From contig OY821520.1 of NCBI GenBank assembly GCA_963682025.1, forward strand, positions 1,045,001-1,109,000: DNA of 64,000 nucleotides, given 5' to 3'. The notes under the pieces were generated by a model. The model was given only the letters and a program-made list of their open reading frames with translations. It did no database searches and had not been told where the DNA came from. The DNA comes from Cordilura impudica (lineage: Eukaryota; Arthropoda; Insecta; Diptera; Scathophagidae). The translations under genes and the position numbers were made by a program. Below, one piece after another: positions 24,576-36,452 of this stretch (the stretch's first letter is position 1; each line of letters begins with the position of its first letter).

Positions 24576-25702
24576 TTACAGTCTTGTTATGTTGAAAATT
24601 TTTACTGGCGTTTTACGATCCCAATGTAAATGACTTTCTTGCTGTGGCACTACCTGTAGTTCAGTGATTTGAAAATTTAAAGAATCTGAAAAGAAATTTA
24701 AGATGTTAAGCACATATGTTATTGCCTAAAACAAAGATAAACTAACATAATGACCTAAGAAATCCATTCAAAGTTTGCTGATTTCTGACGGTCGCCGCTA
24801 AGAACATTTGTACGTGATTTTCTTTAAGTTTAAAAACGAAATCAATAGCAAAACATAATTCTTCAAAACATGAGTCATCATAAACCACATCAGCAGCTAA
24901 TATAATATCTGGTTTTATTTCGGAAACCATATCTGTTTTATGAATAGACTCCCACGGAATGACAGAACATTCTACGATTTGCTCATTAATACAAAATCTC
25001 TGAGCTTTATCCTCTATCGCATTCGGAAAGTTTCTCTTAATGCTTTCACACATCAGTTGTACACAGAGTTCACTGCCATCACTTAATATCAAGTGTTTGG
25101 GCTGGCACAATTTCAATATTATAATTCCACACAAACCAGTGCCAGCACCCAATTCCAAAACTGATTTATTTCTTGTTATATCCGGATGCTTCATTAAAAA
25201 ATCGGCCAACGCCAAAGAAGCCTGCCAACTGCACAGGCCAGTAGTGCCCTCTGCTACAAAGCTTTTTGATTCCCTTATCGTGAAATGTGTACTTGGATTT
25301 AGTATATAATGCTTATACGCGTATTTCTCACTACTATCTTTGGCCACATTTTGTTGCGCTTGACAATAACTTTCATAGACAGCATCATGCACTTCCGTGT
25401 AGTTTTGCTCTAAAAACGCAATAAGTTTTTTAAGAAAGTTCAACTGATAGCTCAGTTTAATGGGTAATTGTGTATTTAAAGGAAATTTGTAGGTGACATC
25501 CATTAAAGTCTTTTGTTGGTCCCATGTCATATCCTTTGGAAAATCCTAAAGTGCAATGATATTCATTTACGGCTTAAAAGTTTGAATAATTTTTTATTTA
25601 CGATACCTGCCAGCATATACAATGTAAAGGATAACAACATAAAAACTTTTTTTGTATATTATATAGGAAGTTATTAAAATTTGTTTCGCGTAATTCAAGC
25701 AT
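24576..25702 (-). CDS. EEF2KMT: EEF2KMT/FAM86-type protein-lysine N-methyltransferase
   Basis: Exon 1 25702-25607 (MLELRETNFNNFLYNIQKKF...CWQ), exon 2 25545-24747, exon 3 24685-24576; introns are 61 and 61 bp with GT-AG ends. The product is 334 residues, close to human EEF2KMT (about 330). The N-terminal F...IQKKFL...WQ matches the FAM86 start. The AdoMet motif I is VLELGAGTGLCGI (~161-173), followed by LSDGSE (~186), ILAADVVYDD (~247) and FLAATVRN (~280). Family members trimethylate a lysine of translation elongation factor 2 in the cytosol. Exon 2 must end at T|GTTAGT (phase 1) rather than at the AGGT six bases earlier, because only that keeps exon 3 open to its stop. A minus-strand AATAAA follows at 24542-24537, and the gene ends 124 bp from the convergent MFS gene. 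Confidence 0.9.
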
Positions 25703-27244
25703 TTTCAACAATTTAAATAAAATATACAATTCAACTAATGTTGCTTCAAAACAGTAAAGAAAAAAAAACTTATTTTGCTTTTATTAAAAATGTTAAGCAG
25801 CTGATTTAAATCATATGTTTAGGAAGTGTTCAAAGTGAGGCCGTAGTTACACAAAATTGCCGAGAGAATTTAGATTTTCCCACAATTCTAGTTATTACAA
25901 TTGGAAAAATATAAAATCAAAAAGAAAATAGTTTTCTTATGTAAAAGCAGGAAGTATAAGCAAATAAAGTGATGTTAAGTGTTAAATTATAAGTTAAATA
26001 TTTCAAGTTAACCGGCAAATTCAAAATATTGTTCATTATAAGATGTGTTTTGTAATAACCTGTGTTAAGCTCTCGAAATATTCCTAGAGTTAAATTTATA
26101 CTATTTAAGTAGAAATATTGGATATAAATTGTTTGCGAACATTCTGTAGTTTCTGGAATATAATATCATAAATTCCTGTGCAAATTAAATTTAATTTAAT
26201 CAGTAAACCTACTAAAAATTAAATTGTAAATACTAAGAAATACAAACTTGTGTTACCATATCCGAGTAATATAAAATCATTATACAAACAAATGAAGATA
26301 TTTAAAAAAAAAACATTTTCGACGTTTGTGATTTTGATGCTGCAACTGTAAAAGCTTTCAATATTGTTCGTAAATACATCTTACAGGTGAGAATAGATTA
26401 TAAGTTATTGGGGTTGATCATTAAAAAATTAATGTTTTTTGATACAACATACATATGTACCTACATTACGAAGAGAAATGTGGAAGAAGTTAACTTTAGG
26501 AGCGGGTCTCAGATTGTTTTTGGCTATCTATAAAGTTTGGGACTTTATTAATATACAAGTTTATCTATATTATTCAAAACACATTTAAGTGTAACTTATT
26601 TTATATGAAAATGTTCGTAATCCATGAATCCATCGGAAATTTATTCAAGATGTAGCTTTTTAATTTTGTCATCTCATAAACTAACCTGTTAATTGTATTT
26701 ATTGTATTATGGGAATATATTTTGTTATTTTTTTTTGTTTTGGGCGTTCGATGGAATGTCAAATATATTTCGTAGTTCCATATTTTTTTTTGGGAAATTA
26801 ACGCATTAAAATCTTAATATTTTATGCATTCTTTCATCCAAATATGAAAATATTCTTATGATATATTTTATATAAGCTATTGTCGGCCATAGGACGAAAA
26901 CCGATGCAGGTTCACAACCAGCACCCATACAATTAACCCTTATGGCCTCTATTCATAGTCCCCATATAAAGCTGCTTCCTGCTCTTAACTTAAATCTATC
27001 AAAAAACAAATGCAGTGCAAAAATTCAACTTCATCGTACATTAACTTTTGAACCAAATATAATATCGAAAATATAAAAACTTAATTTTAAAGAGCGTAAT
27101 TTTTTATTAAAAACCTCTATTTCATATATTTTTTACAATTTGATTTGTTGATTTTAAATAAAATAAGTAAAAAACTATATATCTACATTGAGCAGCTTAT
27201 TTGGTGCAGCATAATATTACTTGTAATCTAACATCATCTTCGAT
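25703..27244. other. Intergenic DNA upstream of the methyltransferase
   Basis: No recognised gene. Holds the methyltransferase promoter region, a possible short exon (separate entry) and a diverged family T fragment at 26850-27030 (GTCGGCCATAGGACGAAAACC; CCCCATATAAAGCTGCTTCC). Confidence 0.45.
26316..26396 (+). other. Possible coding exon ending at a strong donor
   Basis: The frame FDVCDFDAATVKAFNIVRKY runs directly into ACAG|GTGAGA, a strong splice donor at 26397. The frame is closed just upstream by TAA in an A-rich run; the nearest ATG (26292) is in another frame. I do not recognise the peptide and found no partner exon. It could be an exon of an unseen gene, a decayed exon, or chance. 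Confidence 0.22.
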
Positions 27245-27482
27245 TTTTGACGTGTAAACATCTATTTCAATTTCACAATACAATCACAAAAACAGCGTAA
27301 GGGAAAATCGGTGTGAGGTATGTATATGTAAGTGTATTGGTGTATTTAGTAAGCAGAACCGCCGAGTTCGCTGTCTGTTTAGCAGAATCACAAATCTTTT
27401 TCGTTAATTTTAAATATTCAAGCTCTTGACCGCTAGATGTGCTGTGTGTTTAACATGTTCGCAAACTTACAGAGTTGTTCTT

Positions 27483-28209
27483 TTTTATACCCTATACCAC
27501 TATGTGGTTTGGGTATAATGACTTTGTGCTGCTGTTTGTAACAACCAAAAATATTTGACCTAGACCCATCTTTAATTATACCGATCGAATCAGAATCACT
27601 TTCTGAGTTGATTTAACAATGTCCGTCCGTCCGTCCGTCTGTGTGTCCATGTAATATATGAATATATTTTGATGAAATTTGGTATATAAGCTTTTATCGG
27701 CCATGGGATGAACGCTATTGAAATTGGTGAGCATCGGTCCATGTTCAGACCTAGCCCCCATACAAATTACCCATATGAAATCGACATAAATTGCCATAAG
27801 ATCCAAATTGTCATATAGATCTTACTCAAATTGGGTTTGTATGCGTTCATTACAGCCACTAATGAGTAGTCCAAAAATGATCCCTTTGACCCCATATAGA
27901 GCTGCTTCCCGATCTTCACTTAAATCTATTAAAAAACAAAAATATTGCACTGATTCTCAAATTTTGTTTGTACATATTTTTGCAAAATACAAGAGACTTT
28001 ACCAAACATGATCAGGATCGGTCCATTTTTGGACCTAGTCCCTTTATAGATATAGCATCCGATATGAACTTTTTCATATCTGCAGCCAAAATTTGGTTTT
28101 TGCTTATTTTCAATGTCCAGTTAGTTGGGCCTAAGAGATAGGGTTTCTAAACGCATGGTATAGGGTATCGTATAGTCGGTCTAGACCGACTATAATTTTC
28201 TTACTTGTT
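27483..28209 (+). mobile_element. Family T element, copy T5
   Basis: Both ends and the 18-nt palindrome are intact. It is ~45 bp shorter than T4 because of small internal deletions (after CCATGTAA at 27652, and after CTGCAGCCAAAA near 28090). Confidence 0.8.
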
Positions 28210-28364
28210 TAATATTCAAGTATATATTTGCTATTGACAGAAGTTTTTTAGTAAACAGAACCGCTAGGTGTGCTGTGAGTTTAAAAAGCTAAATACTAGG
28301 AAAACTTTGAAGAAGTCAAAAATAAACTTAGGTGTTTTTTTTAATTACTACACCTTTTCAAATT

Positions 28365-29195
28365 GTATTTCAGAAAACATCAATTGAATTTCAGAAAGTA
28401 TCAATTGTGTTTCAGAAAACATTAATTGATTTTCAGAAAGTATGAATTGAATTTAAAAAAAAATCAATTTAATTTCAGAAAGTATCAATTGTGTTTCAGA
28501 AAACATCAATTGATTTTCAGAAAGTATCAATTGAATTTTAAAAAACATCAATTGAATTTCAGAAAGTATCAATAGTGTTTCAGAAAACATCAATTGATTT
28601 TCAGAAAATATCAATTGTGTTTCAGAAAGTATCAATTTTATTTCAGAAAACATCAATTGACTTTCAGAAAGTATCAATTGAGTTTCAGAAAACATCAACT
28701 GATTTCCAGAAAGTATCAATTGAGTTTCAGAAAACATCAATTGATTTTCAGTAAATCAATTGTATTTCAGAAAGCATCAATTGATTTTCAGAAAGTATCA
28801 TTTGTATTTCAGAAAATATCAATTGAATTTCAGAATATATCAATTGAGTTTCAGAAATTATCAAATGTATTTCTGCAAATATCAAATGAATTTCAAAAAA
28901 TATCAACTGTATATCAGAAAACATCGAATGTATTTCAGAAATTATCAAATGTATTTCAGAAAACATCGAATGTATTTCAGAAAATTTTAAATGTATTTCA
29001 GAAAACATGAAATGTATTTCAGAAAACATAAAATGTATTTCAGAAAAGATCAAATGTATTTCAGAAAACATAAAATGTATTTCTGAAATTATCAAATGTA
29101 TTTCAGAAAACATCAAATGTATTTCAGAAATTATTAAATTTACTTGAAAAAATATGAATTGAGTTTCAGAAAATATCAATTGAGTCTCAGAAAAA
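28365..29195. repeat. ~20-bp tandem array (left arm)
   Basis: About 40 degenerate units of the form TATCAATTGTATTTCAGAAA. Central units shift to ATCAAATGTATTTCAGAAA, so variants are grouped in blocks. Open frames on both strands here are repeat artefacts. Confidence 0.9.
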
Positions 29196-29340
29196 TAGTC
29201 AGAACGCTACATATTTCTTTAAGCATTACACTGGGTTTGTAATATTTCTTGAAAACTACATATCGTCTATTAAAATGCAAAAGGCCGTAACTAATATTTT
29301 TATTTTTTTACAGGAGAAGCAAAAACATCATAAAACAAAA

Positions 29341-30068
29341 ACAAGTAAGAAAATTAAAGTCGGTCTAGATCGACTATACGATACCCTATACCATGGTTTA
29401 GAGACCCTATATCTTCGGTCCAACTAATTGGATATAGAAAAGAAGCATAAACCAAATTTGAGTGGCAATGTTATTAATTTTTTTTGGCTGCAGATATGAA
29501 AAACTTCATATCGGATGCTATATTTATATGGGGACTAGGTCGAAAAATGGACCGATCCTGACCTTATCTGGTAAAGTCACTTATATTTTGAAAAAATATA
29601 CACAAACCAAATTTGAGAAAAATCTGTGCAATATTTTTGTTTTTTGATAGATTTAAGTGAAGATCGGGAAGCAGCTCTACTGATTAACGGATATAATAAA
29701 CACATACAACCCAATTTGACTGAGATCTTTATGATAATTTGGATCTTATGGCACTTCATGTCGGTTTCTGAACATGGACCGAATTTCAACAATTTCAATA
29801 GCGTTCATTCTATGGCCGACGAAAGCTTATATACCAAATTTCATCAAAATATATTCATATTTGCGACCTGTAGTTTGATTACAAGGTTTACATGGACACA
29901 TAGATGGACGGACGGACGGACGGACATCGCTAAATCGACTCAGAAAGTGATTCTGAAAGTGAAAGTGATTCTGAGTCGATCGGTATAATAAAAGATGGGT
30001 CTATGTCAAATATTTTTGGTAGTTACAAACAGCAGCACAAAGTCACCACACAGTGGTGTAGGGTATAA
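29341..30068 (-). mobile_element. Family T element, copy T6
   Basis: Reverse copy with a diverged palindrome (AGTCGGTCTAGATCGACT) and an ~80-bp internal deletion relative to T1. It carries AGTGATTCTGAAAGTGAAAG, a small local duplication near the core. Confidence 0.75.
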
Positions 30069-30639
30069 CTTCTTTAAACTTAATACCCAAATTTTAGAAT
30101 CAAGCTGAAAAAGAAGGATGGATTTTTATTTATGAAAACAAATTTATGGTAAAATAGTAGTTTGTAAATAAAGCTATGCAAATAGTCAATTTTGAACTTT
30201 TTGTTAGTTACGGCCTTTTGCATTTTAGGTGACGATATAAACCTGTTTTTTTTCAAAATGATGACTTCAAAATCAGTCAAAATTCTATCCTGGTGTTTAT
30301 ATTGTAGCTGATTAACAAATGAAGTCCTCATCTTCTTTCGATTAAAATGCCGCCCTTGATAGAGTATTTTCCAGTGCATAGCAAATAAGTCCAAATATTG
30401 CTAAACATTTTCTGAGACTCCAAATCACTAATAGAAACAATAATAACTTTTCGGTATTGTGGGGTAAACTACTTTTTAATTCTGAATTTCAATAGAAATT
30501 TTCTGAAATTCAATTCATATTTTCTGAAATACATTTGATGTTTTCTGAAATACATTTGATACTTTCTGAAATACAATTGGAAATGTTTACACATCTCCCC
30601 TGTGATCGGACTCACATTGATTTTTTTTAAATACCTTTA

Positions 30640-30850
30640 GTATTGGGTATAAAACCCCTTTTGAGATATAACAGCATTAAGACGATTTAGCATTGAATTA
30701 ACCAGTTTTTAAGCTTTTTTTTTCTAGAAATGTTGTATTTGCGGATGTTAGTTTCTAACAACGCCCATAAATTCCCGATAACGTTTAAGTCAGAAGACTG
30801 CGCCGGCGGTTCCATGAAATGGGGACAATTCCATCATATCCAGTCATAAT
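30640..30850 (-). pseudogene. Tc1-type transposase C-terminal remnant
   Basis: The minus strand reads EPPAQSSDLNVIGNLWALLE then TNIRKYNIS, matching the Tc1 block WPxQSPDLNPIENLW around the last catalytic acid of DD34E. After a frame change it reads MLNRLNAVISQKGFYTQY, the usual Tc1 C terminus. The catalytic Glu of IEN is Gly here and the frame is broken. The N-terminal two thirds are absent. Confidence 0.75.
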
Positions 30851-31995
30851 CTGTTATTGTTATTATTTTAATACATACATATGTATGAATTTTGTGAAGT
30901 GTTTTGGAAATCGCTTTTGATGCATATGATGTAAATTGACTGTTTTTGTATGACTTTGTTGCCAAGAGAAAGCTATAAACCTAATGTACACATGTACGGG
31001 AAAGTAAGTTTGAAATTAACATTTATTTAACATAGCTCACCATAGAATATAGGCTAGTGTGGTCCGCAGATGTATAGGAAAATTTTTTTTCCGATTCAAA
31101 GTGTACTTTACTTTTTTGAATTTTCTTGATAACTGAAACATTCTGTAAAATTTTCAATAAATTTCGATATTGTTAAGAACTGCCCCTAACTTGTTGAAAT
31201 TTGCGTATTCGTGTAAATCCACTAATAGCATTCAAAAACTCGATACTTTATCTATTCCAACTCTAGTCTTCTATATTTTTTTTTGCAGTAATAATCCATT
31301 GTTGACACATTGTGGGAAATGACTCGAAATGTATGCATTTTTTTTAATGGTCCCTGTGGGTAACTTTTTAGGAAATTTGAGAATTGAAAAAACCAGGATA
31401 GAAATCACAAATTATAAAAACAATTATTACTTTGATTTTTTAATAAATAAAGTCGACAAATAATTTTTGCAATATAAGTAACAACGGATTGAAAAAAAAT
31501 AACAAAATTATTAAAATTTTCAGCCAACGAAATAAATTTTTTCATTCATTGTGCAGGGAATTATTTATTATTGTTATTTATTTCTTTACATAAATTTGTA
31601 AGATTACTTTAAGAATATAGGTATGATATCATGTTGTGGCTTTTTGTTGAAATTTGGATCTTCTTCGAAAATAAACTTAACGGCTGTACGAGAAGAATAT
31701 TTTATATACGAGCGTTGTAATTGTGGAGTTCAGTTTCATAAACATAAAGCAAATGACGTGTTGACGAGTTAATGTTATTATTTAAAATCGGGAGTGGGTG
31801 AAACGCGTATAAGAAAATTCGTTTGATAGAACTGTTAAATTGGTAATTTCAGATATTTGTGATATATGTATGGTCTAAAGCAAGAGTGCTTATGTCAGAA
31901 AATCGAAGAAGTGTTAACCGAAATTTTGAGGCATTAATAAAAAAATATCGCAACAAACATTTAAAGAAAATAAATTTACTTAACAAATCAAAAAA
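30851..31995. other. Intergenic AT-rich DNA
   Basis: No coding region, array or inverted repeat recognised. Confidence 0.4.
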
Positions 31996-32371
31996 CTTTT
32001 GATGTGTAAACATCTATATGCTGAGGGGGATAAAAATCTATTTCACAATACAATCACAAAACAGAGTAAAACAAACATGGTGTGAGGTATGAGTGTATTG
32101 GTGTAAAGTTTATTGCAGCTAATTTAACAACCCACAAGTACAGCAACGTTAAAAATTTCCCAATATAAACTAATACAACAACCAAAAAGTATAACACAAT
32201 CACAAATATTTATAACAATATAGAAGTATAACAGGTAATTAAACTTGGTTAAATGTATAACAACTCTAAATTGAAAATATATACTGAAAGCACAAGTACT
32301 TTCAATTTAAAAAATTTTTAATTACTAGATGTTTACATATCTCCCCTGTGATCGGACTCAAATAGTTTTTT
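31996..32371 (-). mobile_element. Family X copy X3
   Basis: A reverse copy without an array: GATGTGTAAACATCTATATG and CAATACAATCACAAAACAG at left; TTAATTACTAGATGTTTACA and CTCCCCTGTGATCGGACTC at right. It stands ~100 bp left of the transposase remnant, in inverted orientation to X4. Confidence 0.8.
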
Positions 32372-33274
32372 GATCAACGTTCCGAGAGGAAGTATTATAT
32401 GGGCACTACTGACTAAAAAATAGCCAGGAAAGAGAAAAGACAACAAATAAAGTCTCGAAATATTAATAGAGTAAGGAAATTCAAGAAAACTTTCTTCTGA
32501 CTCAAGCGACGAAAGTTTTAAACCAAACATTCCTTCCACATCAAAAGCAGCGAGATCTGTTCTCAGTAAGTCTCGCCCTATTTTAATATCTCCAATGATG
32601 ATAGCAGCTTTGGATAGAACAAATATAAGTAATCGATAAGCAACTTATTTGCTCTCTACATCAACAAAAATATTCGGTAATAAAAAAGAATCTGTATTGT
32701 CACTTAGCAGAAGCAGCATCCGAAGAGCAAGGATAAACGCTCGATCAATCCAAGCAATTAAAACCAAGCTATCATTTTCACCGGAAGATCCATTAGTGAT
32801 TCATTTCGATGGTAAACTGCTTGATGCTATTACTGGCGGCTCAAGAAAAGAAGACAGAATTGTAATTTTAGTAACACGAGCCAATTTAGAAAAGCTTCTT
32901 TCCATACCTAAAGTTAAAAATGGCACTGGCGAAAATGTTGCTGAAGTTGTCAAAAATACTATTATTGAGTGGAATCTTAAAAAAAAAAGTATGTGGGATG
33001 ACGATACCACTGCTGCCAACACAGGACATTTACGCGGAAAAAAACTAAACCTACAGGTTTTGTGGCTTTCATGTAGACATTTTGTATTAGAAGTTGTCTG
33101 TAGTGATGTATTTAATGTCCGATGTGGCCTATAGACAACATTCTATACTTTAGCTTATGCATAAGTCCCGTAATTTTTATTTTTTCTCCTACGGCTATTT
33201 TCTCAGCGTAGCTTGATATATTTTGCAAGCCTAATTGGAAATATTTTATTGTAAGTATTGATAGACATAATGTG

Positions 33275-34570
33275 AGCATTGTTGCCATAATTTGAAATTG
33301 AAAAGATGCTAAATTGCAAAAAAAGATGCTGAAACGTACTGGAGTCAAAATAAAAGATGCTATTTTTTTTTTTTTTTTTAAATTTCATTACCTTTTGATT
33401 GAAAAATTAAGTACTTATTAATTAATTCTTTGGTTTTTAAATGGAAAAATTAATATAAAACATAAGTTTCGATTTATATTTTTAAAATTTTAAATAAAAC
33501 TATTTTTCATTTCATCTGTAATTTTTTTAAACATCAAACTGAGTTTTTTTTAATATTAAATTTAATATTTTTAATTTTAGAGAGATTTGTTTTTAATTTC
33601 ATATATAACAAAATTTTCATTATCAAATGATACGAGTATATTACAGTAATTGGTTTATGGAAATAAATATTTCTGTGATGTCTTCATATTCAAGTTCTTC
33701 TTGGCTCTGAAATTTTACTGACGATCGACTTTTATCAACGACATCGCTCGGTATACCCGGTAAGACCCAGTTTTTAAGATATCAGTTAAACCTAGTTTTG
33801 TTAAACCCAGAATTTATTCATCAATTCCTTTATGAATTTGGACATGTCTGAAAAAATTAATTCTCGGTTTAACTAAACTAAGTTTAACTGACATCTCTAA
33901 AACTGGGCCTAAGTGTAACAGCACCCATTTTTCAATTTCAATCCTTCTTTTATACGTATTACAGAACATAACAACTCTGCTTTTAACTAAAGCCATTAAA
34001 CTAAACGAACGATGAACTCCTCGGCAATAGAATTTATGTTAACTTCAATCCATAAAGAGGTTGTATTCAGTGCTGTATTCCAATATTGTTTTGTGATATA
34101 ACTCAATTGGATTTGAATTTTTTCTGTTTCAGATGATCTAAATTTAAACTCTTCTAATATACTGGTTATCGGTTTTTTACCCGGTTTAATGTGTTTTGTA
34201 TTTTTTTAATGCAATTATATGTTTTGGCAATCGACTTTTTAATTCATTAAAAACTGTTGTACTTGTTTACATTCTTCTATTTCAAAATATTTTGTTATAT
34301 TTGTTGAAAGAAACGAGCAGAGTGGTAAAAAGAGTTGTACACAAAATTCTAGTATTACACTTTGAGAAATTAAAACATATCAATACCATTAAAATTAAAA
34401 TTTAATATTAAAAAAATAATGAAAAAAATCAAAAAAAGATGCTAAAAGCAACTTTTTATTAATAAAAGATGCTAAGTTAGCATCTAGCATCTTTTCATAA
34501 ATTTTGGATGTTAAACGACAAAAATGATGCTAAATCTAGCAACTAAAATGCTAAAATGGCAACACTCCAT
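33275..34570. mobile_element. Possible DNA element with GTTGCCA-type ends
   Basis: The left has TGTTGCCATAATTTG with AAAAGATGCTAAATTGC. The right has GATGCTAAATCTAGC and AAAATGGCAACACT, roughly the inverse. GATGCT motifs cluster at both ends (33305-33362, 34428-34550). It lies where the middle of the transposase gene should be. The boundaries are uncertain. Confidence 0.35.
33769..33914. repeat. Imperfect palindrome, ~55-bp arms
   Basis: The left arm is GACCCAGTTTTTAAGATATC, then CAGTTAAACCTAGTTTTGTT. The right arm is the complement of CCCAGTTTTAGAGATGTCAG, then TTAAACTTAGTTTAGTTAAA. The loop is ~27 bp. Confidence 0.7.
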
Positions 34571-35077
34571 GTGAGAGCTAATCTTATTTGACTGCACATG
34601 TAAAAGTTTTTTCTTCAAAAAGTGAGTTTACAAATAATCACAAAAAAAAGTAATAAAGATATTTAAAAGTCTAAATTTAAATGCTTAAAAATATTGTTTA
34701 AAGATAAGAAAACTAGAAAAAAAAAATTAAAGAATACTTTTAGATGGCGGTCAGTCATTTTTCAAACATAAACACAATATTGCCTATAGGCAACATTTCA
34801 TAACGGCTAAACAAGGGTACATATTACTTTGAAATTGATATCAATTCATATATAGGTCTAAACTAACAACTACATAAACATAAAAATGTTTGACCACGCC
34901 CCAATTAATTCAGGCATGAAAGGGTTAAGGCATTATTTGGGCCAAAAACTGGTCCGATGTCGATTTTATTTTAAAAGTTTCGCAACAAATGGCCAAAAAT
35001 AAAACAAAAGGAATACGAAGTTTGTGCGGATGACAGATTAGATAACCAAAGAACGAATCAATACACTTTATAATAAA

Positions 35078-35847
35078 ACAAGTAAGAAAATTATAGTCGG
35101 TCTAGACCGACTATACGATACCCTATACCATGCGTTTAGAAACCCTATCTCTTAGGCCCAACTAACTGGACATAGAAAATAAGCAAAATCCAAATTTGAG
35201 TGGGATTTTTATTATTTTTTTTTGGCTGCAGATATGAAAAAGTTCATATCGGATGCTATATCTATATGGGGACTAGGTCCAAAAATGGACCGATCCTGAT
35301 CATGTTTGGTAAAGTCTCTTGTATTTTGCAAAAATATATACAAAAAAAATTTGAGAAGAATCAGTGCAATATTTTTGTTTTTTAATAGATTTAAGTGAAG
35401 ATCGGGAAGCAGCTCTATATGGGGCCAAAGGGATAATTTTTGGACTACTCATTCATGGATGTAATGAACGCATATAATCCCAATTTGAGTAGGATCTATA
35501 TGACAATTTGGATCTTATGACAATTTATGTCGATTTCATAGTGGTAATTTGTATGGGGGCTAGATCTGAACATGGACCGATTCTCACCAATTTCAATAGC
35601 GTTCATCCCATGGCCGATAAAAGCTTATATACCAAATTTCGTCAAAATATATTCATATTTGCGACCTGCAGTTTGATTACAAGCTTTACATGGACACACA
35701 GACGGACGGACATTGTTAAATCAACTTAGAAAGTGATTCTGATTCGATCGGTATAATTAAAGATGGGTCTAGGTCAAATATTTTTGGTTGTTACAAACAG
35801 CAGCACAAAGTCATTATACCCAAACCACATAGTGGTATAGGGTATAA
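35078..35847 (-). mobile_element. Family T element, copy T7
   Basis: Full-length reverse copy with an intact palindrome and a very short GGAC tract (GACGGACGGACATTG). Its right edge lies four bases before the C-terminal block of the transposase remnant. Confidence 0.8.
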
Positions 35848-36452
35848 ATATTAAATGGCTCATGCCTTGTCCAAAGAGATGATGACAAAGAATTTTTACA
35901 ACTAACTCTTATTTTCCTTGGCAAATTTCCCTCAGATGGTGTAAAATATCGAAGTCCATGTGCATTTCACCATGTACGTTGGATGTCAGAACGCCTTTAA
36001 AATATGTATGTTTCAAAAACAATTTAAATTGCCAAAATGATAGGCCATGGCCTTAGTTGAGTTTAGCTTAGTTATTGCTTTAATTTACGTCAAATACTGG
36101 ATAAGTTGCGATATACAAAGAAATGTCAAATGTTGTCTTTGAAAAAGGAACTGCAGCAATATATAGGCATTTGCGGTACCTCAGTGAAGAGCTGGTTGTA
36201 CTTGGACTATTTTCAGATATAGTGCCTTCTGAAACGAAACGGAAAATGGTAAAACAAATTAAGAAATCATCTCAGGAAGAAACAAAAAGATCAACCAAGT
36301 GTCATGCGAAAAATGATATAAGCGACGAGGGTTTAAGCGAATTCTTAAATTGGATTCTTCCTTTCTGGATATAAATGTAGAAGAATGGAATGAAAATCTT
36401 GACTTTAGAATATAGGCTATACATCAAAATGTACCAAAACGAAACAGTAAAC

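Larger units (their letters stand above)
28350..30584. mobile_element. Foldback-like element with tandem-repeat inverted ends
   Basis: The left side is an ~830-bp array of ~20-bp units (ATCAATTGAATTTCAGAAA type). The right side (~30475-30584) is a short array of the complementary units (TTTCTGAAATACATTTGATG). The middle holds an inverted pair, ATGCAAAAGGCCGTAACTAA (29275-) and its complement (30205-30226). T6 is inserted in the middle. Long inverted ends made of tandem repeats are the hallmark of foldback (FB) elements. No transposase is seen. Confidence 0.65.
27245..30625 (-). mobile_element. Family X copy (X2) expanded by nested insertions
   Basis: The left end is GACGTGTAAACATCTA with CACAATACAATCACAAAAAC; the right end is ATGTTTACACATCTCCCC then TGTGATCGGACTCACA. 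Between them lie T5, a foldback-like element and T6. The AGTAATTAAA segment that normally follows the hairpin is missing at the right, where the ~20-bp repeats directly abut it. Confidence 0.6.
32475..36374 (+). pseudogene. Decayed transposase-like gene (CRHHxxE family), split and interrupted
   Basis: The N part, 32475-33134, reads MMIAALDRTNISNR, then an in-frame TAA (32637-32639), then SLSRSSIRRARINAR, LVIHFDGKLL, MWDDDTTAANTG and LSCRHFVLEVV. The C part, 35851-36374, reads RDDDKEFLQLTLIFLGKFPS, YRSPCAFHHVRWMSERL, a shifted FKICMFQKQFKL, and HLRYLSEELVVLGLFSD...ETKRKMV. From memory these blocks are collinear with a widespread animal TE-associated family whose signature is CFDTT.SNTG...ACRHH..E...HHARWM...YLSEELV.L. 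I do not know its formal superfamily name. The FDTT Asp is kept (WDDDTTAANTG); the second His of CRHH is Phe. The middle is replaced by other insertions, including T7. Confidence 0.7.

Noticed and set aside
28360..29200. Regular short repeats resembling a CRISPR array
   Set aside because: The units are contiguous and degenerate with no unique spacers, there are no cas genes, and the DNA is eukaryotic. It is a tandem repeat arm.
30080..30394. 104-residue minus-strand frame inside the foldback-like element
   Set aside because: No domain is recognisable and the corresponding region of the second copy (57330-57540) is not open.
32333..32539. Minus-strand open frame of 68 residues
   Set aside because: It overlaps the X3 end and the transposase remnant on the other strand; composition and position mark it as a shadow.
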